Shown: positions 1 through 4,087 of the stretch, piece after piece
Layout of the letters: each line of letters starts with the position of its first letter
Position numbering within the stretch: the first letter of the stretch is position 1
DNA from: an uncultured Lachnospiraceae bacterium
Lineage (GTDB): Bacteria > Bacillota > Clostridia > Lachnospirales > Lachnospiraceae
Length of the DNA stretch: 5,196 bases
Direction of reading: 5' to 3'
Assembly: GCA_905193085.1 (NCBI GenBank)
Contig: CAJJNI010000180.1
Span: 1-5,196 of the forward strand
Position numbers and translations under genes: made by a program
Notes under the pieces: model-generated
Database searches by the model: none
What the model was told of the DNA's origin: nothing
Seen by the model: only the letters and a program-made list of their open reading frames with translations

Positions 1-1
1 A

Positions 2-25
2 GGTAAACCGGTTAAAATTATATAA
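2..25 (+). CDS. possible C-terminal end of the upstream operon gene (partial)
   Basis: In the frame starting at base 2 the sequence reads G-K-P-V-K-I-I and then a TAA stop at 23-25, leaving 16 bases with a ribosome binding site before the next start. This would be a normal operon junction. The other two forward frames stop at 4-6 and at 30-32, the last overlapping the ribosome binding site, so they are less attractive. In related clostridial fla/che operons the gene ahead of the sigma factor region is often cheD, but seven residues are not enough to identify it, and the upstream gene might end before the window starts. Confidence 0.3.
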   Translation, partial: GKPVKII

Positions 26-30
26 GGTAT

Positions 31-36
31 AAGGAG
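31..36 (+). promoter_or_regulatory. ribosome binding site of the small membrane protein gene
   Basis: AAGGAG lies five bases before the ATG at 42. It fixes that start and supports the ORF as a real gene. Confidence 0.75.
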
Positions 37-41
37 AAATT

Positions 42-329
42 ATGAATACCAAAAATATTCCGGCTATCGTAACTTTAGCGGCTGGTCTGATTGCCATGAT
101 AGTTATGATAATAATGGGGAAAATAAATAACATGCTTCATATGCTTTTGACACTTCTTATTGTTTTGATAATATTTTATATAATAGGCAGTATAATAAAG
201 GTTATTTTTGATAAAGTATTTGCCGAGCCTGAGGAAGAGGAAGTTGAAGAGTCCGAGCTTGAAGCAGAGGAAAATGAAACAGAAGAAAAAGATTCAACTG
301 CAAAAGATTCAACTGCAAAAGATAAATAA
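42..329 (+). CDS. small two-helix membrane protein with acidic C-terminal tail, in flagellar operon
   Basis: This 95-residue protein of unknown function has two hydrophobic segments, about residues 7-25 and 32-52, joined by a short loop (GKINN). Both ends should therefore lie on the same side of the membrane, and a basic/acidic juxtamembrane stretch follows. Residues 61-83 are almost all Glu (PEEEEVEESELEAEE), and the tail ends in a duplicated DSTAK pentapeptide (84-93). I do not recognise a named family. Its placement directly upstream of the flagellar sigma factor, with an AAGGAG site five bases before its ATG, suggests a member of the fla/che operon. A role in motility is inferred from position only. 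The acidic tail could contact a basic partner at the membrane, but nothing in the sequence names one. The gene itself is well supported; its function is unknown. Confidence 0.8.
   Translation: MNTKNIPAIVTLAAGLIAMIVMIIMGKINNMLHMLLTLLIVLIIFYIIGSIIKVIFDKVFAEPEEEEVEESELEAEENETEEKDSTAKDSTAKDK
291..320 (+). repeat. 15-bp perfect tandem duplication inside the membrane protein gene
   Basis: GATTCAACTGCAAAA occurs twice in direct succession (291-305 and 306-320), encoding DSTAK-DSTAK at the C terminus. The copies are identical at the DNA level, so the duplication is recent or kept uniform by slippage. It is in frame, so copy number changes would alter only tail length. Confidence 0.9.
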
Positions 330-372
330 AATAATTATTAATAAATGGAGCTTATAGTATTAAAGTATCTCC

Positions 373-384
373 GGGAGGGTTCCC
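373..384 (+). promoter_or_regulatory. ribosome binding site of sigD, within a small possible hairpin
   Basis: GGGAGGG at 373-379 is a G-rich ribosome binding site five bases before the ATG at 385. GGGA (373-376) can pair with TCCC (381-384) around a four-base loop, which would put part of the site in a short stem ending right at the start codon. The ribosome binding site is secure; the hairpin is only four base pairs and may not matter. Confidence 0.6.
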
Positions 385-1152
385 ATGACAGAAAATGAAA
401 AAAAAGAACTTTGGGAAGAATACGAAAAAACAAAATCGGCCAAAATAAGAGAGAAGATAATAATTGCCTATGCTCCGTTAGTGAAAATGGTTGCAGGGCG
501 TTTAAGCATGTATCTTGGATATAATGTAGAATATGATGATTTGGTTGGATACGGAGTATTTGGGCTAATCGATGCAATTGATAAATTTGATTTTGATAAA
601 GAAGTTAAATTTGAAACATATGCCAGTCTTAGAATAAGAGGTTCCATATTAGACCACATAAGAAAAATGGACTGGATTCCCCGTACAGTCAGACAAAAAC
701 AGAAAAAAATAGACCAGGCAATTAAGAAAATAGAACTTTCGACCGGCAATACTCCGACTGATGAGCAGCTGGCAGATGAGTTGCAGATAAGTCAGGAAGA
801 GTTGACAAACTGGCAGTCGCAGGTTAATATAAACAGTCTTGTTTCTCTTAATGAATATATAGAGCAGGGTAGTGAGATAGAAATGGATCCGGTTCAGAAT
901 TCACATTTTGAACAGCCTGAAAAGCTGGTTGAACAGGAAGAATTGAAGAAGATACTTGCAGAATCATTTGAGAGCCTGACGGAAAAAGAAAAAAAAGTAG
1001 TATCGCTTTATTATTATGATGAGCTTACTCTTAAAGAAATAAGTATGGTTTTAGAAGTTTCAGAGTCAAGAGTTTCGCAGCTTCATACAAAAGCATTGCA
1101 AAAATTGAGAAAACATCTTGGAAATCAGATGGATATACTTATAAGTTTTTAA
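385..1152 (+). CDS. sigD: flagellar RNA polymerase sigma factor, sigma-28 family (SigD/FliA/WhiG)
   Basis: This sigma-70-type factor directs core RNA polymerase to late flagellar, chemotaxis and often autolysin promoters. At 255 residues it has normal length for FliA/SigD. Region 2 spans about 27-100: AYAPLVKMVAGRL (2.1), then the core-binding and -10-recognising DDLVGYGVFGLIDAIDKFDF, FETYASLRIRGSILDHIRKMDW and IPR, a run highly typical of the FliA/WhiG family. Region 3 follows (about 103-150, with the TPTDEQLADELQISQEEL helix-turn-helix). Region 4 (about 196-244) carries LTEKEKKVVSLYYYDELTLKEI and the -35-binding helix SESRVSQLHTKALQKLR. Region 1.1 is absent, as expected for group 3. The ATG has a GGGAGGG site five bases upstream. 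In motile Firmicutes the gene sits near the end of the fla/che operon and its product is held by anti-sigma FlgM, which is not in this window. No sigma-28 consensus (TAAA, about 15 bases, GCCGATAA) was found here, so the gene is probably read from an upstream operon promoter. Confidence 0.96.
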   Translation: MTENEKKELWEEYEKTKSAKIREKIIIAYAPLVKMVAGRLSMYLGYNVEYDDLVGYGVFGLIDAIDKFDFDKEVKFETYASLRIRGSILDHIRKMDWIPRTVRQKQKKIDQAIKKIELSTGNTPTDEQLADELQISQEELTNWQSQVNINSLVSLNEYIEQGSEIEMDPVQNSHFEQPEKLVEQEELKKILAESFESLTEKEKKVVSLYYYDELTLKEISMVLEVSESRVSQLHTKALQKLRKHLGNQMDILISF

Positions 1153-1170
1153 TATTGATACAGAATATTC

Positions 1171-1206
1171 AAGGCAGACATTTTAGCACAGGCAAATGTC
1201 TGCTTT
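1171..1206 (+). terminator. strong stem-loop after sigD, terminator-like or processing/attenuation element
   Basis: GCAGACATTT (1174-1183) pairs perfectly with AAATGTCTGC (1194-1203) around a ten-base loop. AAG at 1171-1173 can extend the stem with TTT at 1204-1206 (one G-U pair) to 13 pairs. Only a short, interrupted T stretch follows (TTTACTT), so it is weaker than a classic intrinsic terminator. Its position 18 bases after the sigD stop and 21 bases before the next ATG suggests partial termination, RNA processing or 3'-end stabilisation that sets the ratio of sigD to downstream genes. Confidence 0.6.
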
Positions 1207-1210
1207 ACTT

Positions 1211-1221
1211 AAAGGAAGGGG
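1211..1221 (+). promoter_or_regulatory. ribosome binding site of the small charged gene
   Basis: The purine run AAAGGAAGGGG offers two overlapping matches to the anti-Shine-Dalgarno. The nearer one, AAGGGG (1216-1221), lies six bases before the ATG at 1228 and supports that start. Confidence 0.7.
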
Positions 1222-1227
1222 TGTATT

Positions 1228-1548
1228 ATGGCAGACTTAATAAGACCTATAGATTTCAATGGTTTGGTTCAGCGTTCTCATGAAGTGTCAAATACAAAAC
1301 AAAATGAAGATAACAAGCCAATTTTAGACCAACAGAACATAATGCAGAATGTAGAAAAAGATGTGCAGAAAGCATCTCACGAAGTAATAAAAAAACAGGA
1401 CGCTGATTATCATCAGCGTAAATATGATGCAAAAGAAAAAGGCAGAGGACAGGAATATACTAATCAGAATCAAAAAAGAAAAAATAAAGAAAAAGAAGAT
1501 AAGGTAATTAAAAAAGAAAATAACTCACATTTTGATATGAAAATATAA
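1228..1548 (+). CDS. small highly charged hypothetical protein of the flagellar operon
   Basis: This 106-residue soluble protein has no signal peptide or membrane segment. The N terminus is the most ordered-looking part (RPIDFNGLVQRSHEVSNTKQ, residues 6-25, followed by NKPILDQQN). The middle and end are very hydrophilic and Lys/Glu/Gln-rich (about 45-100) and look helical or disordered. The last six residues are HFDMKI. From memory, similar short proteins with an N-terminal PI(D/E)xNGxxQR-type motif and a terminal FD(M/V/I)KI occur just after fliA/sigD in other Clostridia, which would make it a conserved but uncharacterised operon member. I could not verify this. It is separated from sigD by 75 bases containing a strong stem-loop, so its expression may be uncoupled from sigD. 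Function unknown; interaction with a flagellar or sigma component would be guesswork. Confidence 0.8.
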   Translation: MADLIRPIDFNGLVQRSHEVSNTKQNEDNKPILDQQNIMQNVEKDVQKASHEVIKKQDADYHQRKYDAKEKGRGQEYTNQNQKRKNKEKEDKVIKKENNSHFDMKI

Positions 1549-1664
1549 TAAAGTAAATTTAACATAAGTGTGATTTTACGCAATATATTTAGCTGATTAT
1601 GCTTACAGTATTACATATGTGATTGAGTATATAAAAGAAATGCATAAAAATAAATCGAAAGAAT
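1549..1664 (+). other. AT-rich intergenic spacer with only weak promoter-like matches
   Basis: The 116 bases ahead of the swrB-like ribosome binding site hold no ORF and no good hairpin. TTACAG (1604-1609) with TATATA (1628-1633) at 18-base spacing, and TTAACA (1559-1564) with TATATT (1584-1589) at 19 bases, are weak sigma-A-like matches. In such AT-rich DNA these may be chance. The spacer is longer than most junctions in this block, so an internal promoter is possible. Confidence 0.3.
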
Positions 1665-1670
1665 AAGGAG
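1665..1670 (+). promoter_or_regulatory. ribosome binding site that decides a TTG start
   Basis: AAGGAG is placed six bases before TTG at 1677, the optimal distance. The first in-frame ATG, codon 22, has no such site and would remove the whole membrane segment. The TTG start is therefore preferred. Confidence 0.8.
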
Positions 1671-1676
1671 AAAACA

Positions 1677-2354
1677 TTGATTGCAGTAATAATAATTCTG
1701 GTGATAGCAGGAATAGCGGCCATAGCGGCTGGTATTTTTATGAAAAATACATCAAAAGAAGAAATAAAAGCATCAGATGAATATTTAGAACAGATGCTTG
1801 AAGAGAGAATAAATCAGGCAGAGCATCGAATTGACGATGTTGCAGAAAAGTCAGCTTCCACAATTAGAAATCAGGCAAAAACTGAATTAGAAAAACTTTC
1901 AAAAGAAAAACTCAGTGAAGTAAATGAGTATTCAGATCAGGTTATGGACCGTATAAACAAAAATCATAATGAAGTTATGTTTTTATATGGGCTGTTATCA
2001 GACAAACAGAAAGAATTAGATGAAACTGTTGAAAGCCTTAACCGTGCACAGCGACAGCTTCAGATACAGAATGACAATTCATTAAAAATAAGTCGAAATA
2101 ACTTTGAAAATAAACAGGAAGTTAAAATAGAAAATACACAAAATAATCCGGGAGAAAGTGACCAGACCGAATTTCAAACAGATGATATTAAGAATGTTAA
2201 TACTGAAAAAGTTATAGAAAATGGTGACTATGAGCGTAGAAGCCGGATACTGACGCTTGCCAAAGATGGCAAAAGTGAATTAGAGATAGCAAAACAGCTC
2301 TCAATGGGAGTTGGCGAAGTAAGACTAGTTTTAGAATTGAGTAAAGGAGTATAA
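1677..2354 (+). CDS. SwrB-like single-pass membrane coiled-coil protein (DUF6115-like)
   Basis: This 225-residue protein starts at TTG. Residues 2-22 form one transmembrane helix with almost no N-terminal tail, placing the rest in the cytoplasm. Residues about 26-135 are Glu/Lys/Gln-rich with heptad-like spacing and should form a long coiled coil, including NHNEVMFLYGLLSDKQKEL (96-114), the least repetitive stretch. A low-complexity Asn/Glu linker follows (about 135-183). The C-terminal 40 residues (YERRSRILTLAKDGKSELEI, then AKQLSMGVGEVRLVLEL) resemble a helix-turn-helix-like domain. This architecture, and its place between sigD and rpsB, match B. subtilis SwrB (YlxL), which promotes flagellar type III export activation and swarming; the Bacillus protein is shorter (about 167 residues). 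The function is inferred from synteny and architecture, not from clear residue identity, so no gene symbol is assigned. Confidence 0.75.
   Translation: MIAVIIILVIAGIAAIAAGIFMKNTSKEEIKASDEYLEQMLEERINQAEHRIDDVAEKSASTIRNQAKTELEKLSKEKLSEVNEYSDQVMDRINKNHNEVMFLYGLLSDKQKELDETVESLNRAQRQLQIQNDNSLKISRNNFENKQEVKIENTQNNPGESDQTEFQTDDIKNVNTEKVIENGDYERRSRILTLAKDGKSELEIAKQLSMGVGEVRLVLELSKGV
2343..2349 (+). promoter_or_regulatory. distant ribosome binding site inside the preceding gene's last codons
   Basis: AAAGGAG overlaps the final codons of the swrB-like gene and lies 14 bases before the ATG at 2364, longer than usual. No in-frame alternative start exists between it and the upstream stop, because an in-frame TAA sits at 2352. 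Translation is probably coupled to the preceding gene, or inefficient. Confidence 0.5.
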
Positions 2355-2363
2355 AAAGATAAA

Positions 2364-3056
2364 ATGAAGCGTTTTTTTCAAGGGCTTGGTGTTGGAATAT
2401 TAGGCACAACACTCATATTTTCCATAGCATATTACACTATTGGAAATAAAAAAATGACAGATGCACAGATAATAAATGAGGCTGGAAAACTAGGTATGGT
2501 AAAAGCAACAGAAGCACCATTGTTTACTGATAATCAGGGCGAACAGACACCGGATGACACACAGCAGCAGGCACAGCCTGTAAATGGAGATGCCCAACAG
2601 CCTGATGGCAGTGATAATTCAGAGCAGTGTAATGCAGCCGGTTCAGACAGCCAGAACGATAATGAAAGTCCAGATGGACAGAATGATGCCGCAGATTCAG
2701 ACAATCAGGGCGATAATGGAAATCCGGATGGACAGAATGATTCTGCAAATACAGAACAGACACAGCCAGACGAAAATAATAATCCAGAGCACACAGCAGC
2801 TGATAGTGCACAGCAGAGTGCTGATGGACAGGACGAATCGTCAGGAGATGTAGTTACAGTGACTATTGAAAAAGGTGACGGAGCTACAATCGTGTCACAG
2901 AAGCTGCAAAATGGTGGAGTAATATCAGATGCAGTTGATTATGATAAATATTTAAGAGATGTAAGTAAGACACATTCCATACAGACAGGAACATTTCAGT
3001 TCAGACCGGGAATGAGCTATGAAGAAATTACTGCAGTGTTATCTTCACGGCAGTGA
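2364..3056 (+). CDS. membrane-anchored protein with YceG/MltG-type LysM-like module, lacking the catalytic domain
   Basis: This is a 230-residue protein. A basic N terminus (MKRFF) and one hydrophobic segment (about 8-27) form an uncleaved anchor, with the rest expected outside the cell. A short helix-like motif follows (MTDAQIINEAGKLGMV, 31-46). Residues about 52-162 are a linker very rich in Asp, Asn, Gln, Gly and Ser, containing an 18-residue tandem repeat and the only cysteine (89). The C-terminal domain (163-230: VTVTIEKGDGATIVSQKL, then NGGVISDAVDYDKYL, then IQTGTFQFRPGMSYEEITAVL) matches the pattern of the LysM-like N-terminal subdomain of MltG/YceG (ExGxxxxxIxxxLxxxGVIxxxxxFxxY ... 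GxYxxxPGMSxxEI). The MltG catalytic domain, with its essential Glu, is absent and the ORF stops cleanly, so endolytic transglycosylase activity is not expected. Peptidoglycan or cell-envelope binding is an inference. The start lies nine bases after the swrB-like stop, indicating one transcript. Confidence 0.8.
   Translation: MKRFFQGLGVGILGTTLIFSIAYYTIGNKKMTDAQIINEAGKLGMVKATEAPLFTDNQGEQTPDDTQQQAQPVNGDAQQPDGSDNSEQCNAAGSDSQNDNESPDGQNDAADSDNQGDNGNPDGQNDSANTEQTQPDENNNPEHTAADSAQQSADGQDESSGDVVTVTIEKGDGATIVSQKLQNGGVISDAVDYDKYLRDVSKTHSIQTGTFQFRPGMSYEEITAVLSSRQ
2640..2747 (+). repeat. 54-bp imperfect tandem repeat, two copies, in the linker of the MltG-like gene
   Basis: Units at 2640-2693 and 2694-2747 are in frame and encode the 18-residue units GSDSQNDNESPDGQNDAA (93-110) and DSDNQGDNGNPDGQNDSA (111-128). 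The core GATGGACAGAATGAT is identical in both. The flanks contain further degenerate D/N/Q/S/G-rich sequence, so the linker probably grew by repeat expansion. Confidence 0.85.
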
Positions 3057-3129
3057 AGCCTGGCAATTAATTCAGCCAATTTACAATAAGACAGATTTAT
3101 CTGAGTTTGTGTAATATACCTGACATACT

Positions 3130-3143
3130 GTTAATGGCTTAAC
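3130..3143 (+). other. small inverted repeat upstream of the 15-bp repeats
   Basis: GTTAA (3130-3134) and TTAAC (3139-3143) flank TGGC. CAGA/TCTG at 3092-3103 is another short inverted repeat nearby. Neither is followed by a T-run, so I see no convincing terminator between the MltG-like gene and the rpsB promoter. Read-through from the flagellar operon into rpsB is possible. Confidence 0.35.
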
Positions 3144-3144
3144 T

Positions 3145-3189
3145 GTTACATGAAAATTGGTTACATGAAAATTGGTTACATGAAAATTG
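3145..3189 (+). repeat. three perfect tandem copies of a 15-bp repeat just upstream of the rpsB promoter
   Basis: GTTACATGAAAATTG occurs at 3145-3159, 3160-3174 and 3175-3189 with no mismatches, ending ten to eighteen bases before the candidate -35 elements. Each unit contains an AAAATT tract. The location suits an upstream activating or UP-type element or protein-binding sites, but slippage-generated noise is also possible. Confidence 0.9.
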
Positions 3190-3207
3190 AAAAAAGTCTT
3201 GCAATAG

Positions 3208-3235
3208 TTGTCAGTTTATGATATTGTAGTATAGT
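3208..3235 (+). promoter_or_regulatory. predicted sigma-A promoter of rpsB-tsf
   Basis: TTGTCA (3208-3213) and TATAGT (3230-3235) are separated by 16 bases. Each box matches the vegetative consensus in five of six positions. Transcription should start near 3241-3243, giving a leader of about 90 bases. An overlapping weaker alternative is TTGCAA (3199-3204) with TATTGT (3222-3227) at 17 bases. A dedicated promoter fits the need for high rpsB-tsf expression independent of motility genes. Confidence 0.7.
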
Positions 3236-3246
3236 TCGAGAAAACA

Positions 3247-3303
3247 CGAGTGCAGATTTTGACATGGTTCTTGTAAAAGTAGTGTCAAGAGTAGAAGCAT
3301 TCG
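3247..3303 (+). promoter_or_regulatory. structured rpsB 5' leader, candidate ribosomal-protein autoregulatory element
   Basis: An outer helix pairs CGAGTGC (3247-3253) with GCATTCG (3297-3303; one G-U). Inside it, TTTTGACA (3257-3264) pairs with TGTCAAGA (3283-3290; one G-U). At the tip, CTT (3270-3272) pairs with AAG (3277-3279) across GTAA, a GNRA-type tetraloop. The structure begins about five bases after the predicted transcription start and ends 15 bases before the GGAGG site. Such placement is typical of ribosomal-protein leaders. S2 represses rpsB-tsf translation in E. coli. Whether S2 or something else binds this one is not visible. Confidence 0.5.
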
Positions 3304-3318
3304 GAAGAAAAAACCAAC

Positions 3319-3323
3319 GGAGG
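3319..3323 (+). promoter_or_regulatory. ribosome binding site of rpsB
   Basis: GGAGG lies eight bases before the ATG at 3332 and supports that start. It is outside the leader helices, so any control by the leader would need an alternative fold or bound protein. Confidence 0.8.
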
Positions 3324-3331
3324 TATTTAAA

Positions 3332-4060
3332 ATGAGCGTTATTTCAATGAAACAGTTACTTGAAGCAGGTGTACATTTCGGACACCAGACAAGAAGATGG
3401 AACCCTAAGATGGCTCCATACATCTACACAGAAAGAAATGGTATCTACATCATCGACTTACAGAAATCTGTAGGGAAAGTTGACGAAGCTTACAAAGCAA
3501 TTTCAGATATTGTTGCAGATGGTGGTTCAGTTCTTTTCGTAGGTACAAAGAAACAGGCTCAGGAAGCTATCAAAACAGAAGCTGAGAGATGTGGAATGTA
3601 CTATGTAAATGAAAGATGGCTTGGAGGTATGCTTACAAACTTCAAGACAATCCAGAGCAGAATTGCTAAATTAAAAGCAATCGAGGCAATGCAGGAAGAT
3701 GGAACATTTGATGTTCTTCCTAAGAAAGAAGTAATTAAATTAAAGAAAGAATTAGATAAATTAGAGAAAAACCTTGGTGGTATCAAGAACATGAAGAAGA
3801 TTCCGGATGCAATCTTTGTTGTTGATCCTAAGAAAGAAAGAATCTGTATCCAGGAAGCACATACACTTGGAATTCCACTTATCGGTATCGCTGATACAAA
3901 CTGCGATCCTGAAGAATTAGATTATGTAATTCCGGGTAATGATGATGCTATCAGAGCAGTAAAATTAATCGTTTCTAAGATGGCTGATGCTGTAGTAGAA
4001 GCTAAACAGGGTGAAGCTGAAGAAGTTGCAGCAGAAGCAGAGGAAACAGTAGAAGCATAA
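3332..4060 (+). CDS. rpsB: 30S ribosomal protein S2
   Basis: S2 is a late-assembling 30S protein at the back of the head-body junction. The 242 residues match the bacterial family length. Signature regions are LLEAGVHFGHQTRRWNPKM (9-27), the NGIYIIDLQKS segment (36-46), VLFVGTKKQAQEAI (67-80), ERWLGGMLTNFKTI (94-107) and PDAIFVVDPKKE (158-169), then HTLGIPLIGIADTNCDP (177-193) and VIPGNDDAIRAVKLI (199-213). The Lys-rich helical stretch at about 107-155 is the coiled-coil protrusion. The tail (224-242) is an acidic Ala/Glu extension, variable in this family. Codon choice differs from the upstream flagellar genes, with more ATC, TTC, AAC and TAC, as expected for a highly expressed gene. It has its own promoter and leader and forms an operon with tsf 27 bases downstream. 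Confidence 0.98.
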   Translation: MSVISMKQLLEAGVHFGHQTRRWNPKMAPYIYTERNGIYIIDLQKSVGKVDEAYKAISDIVADGGSVLFVGTKKQAQEAIKTEAERCGMYYVNERWLGGMLTNFKTIQSRIAKLKAIEAMQEDGTFDVLPKKEVIKLKKELDKLEKNLGGIKNMKKIPDAIFVVDPKKERICIQEAHTLGIPLIGIADTNCDPEELDYVIPGNDDAIRAVKLIVSKMADAVVEAKQGEAEEVAAEAEETVEA

Positions 4061-4069
4061 GAAGCATAA
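4052..4069 (+). repeat. 9-bp tandem duplication across the rpsB stop codon, giving tandem in-frame stops
   Basis: GAAGCATAA is repeated exactly (4052-4060 and 4061-4069). The first copy encodes the final Glu-Ala-stop, and the second repeats Glu-Ala-stop in frame, so read-through would add only two residues. It may have arisen by slippage. Confidence 0.85.
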
Positions 4070-4074
4070 TATAT

Positions 4075-4079
4075 GGAGG
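4075..4079 (+). promoter_or_regulatory. ribosome binding site of tsf
   Basis: GGAGG lies eight bases before ATG at 4088. An ATG at 4081 is closer but out of frame and stays unused by any sensible ORF; the conserved EF-Ts N terminus fixes 4088 as the start. Confidence 0.8.
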
Positions 4080-4087
4080 AATGAACG

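Noticed and set aside
468..749. Minus-strand ORF opposite sigD
   Set aside because: It is a shadow of the conserved sigma region 2 coding sequence, with no supporting start signal.
1604..1633. Promoter TTACAG-18-TATATA ahead of the swrB-like gene
   Set aside because: The match is weak in very AT-rich sequence; kept only as a possibility in the spacer entry.
2584..2853. Alternative-frame ORF of 89 codons inside the MltG-like gene
   Set aside because: It is a shadow of the repetitive linker with no ribosome binding site. The in-frame product has a membrane segment and a recognisable C-terminal domain.
3061..3103. TGGC/GCCA and CAGA/TCTG inverted repeats as a terminator after the MltG-like gene
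   Set aside because: Each has only four base pairs and no T-run follows, so neither is a believable intrinsic terminator.
3145..3189. CRISPR-like array
   Set aside because: The repeats are directly adjacent without spacers and only 15 bp long, so this is a simple tandem repeat.
3150..3221. Small ORF reading MKIGYMKIGYMKIEKSLAIVVSL created by the 15-bp repeats
   Set aside because: It has no ribosome binding site and runs into the promoter. It exists because the repeat length is a multiple of three.
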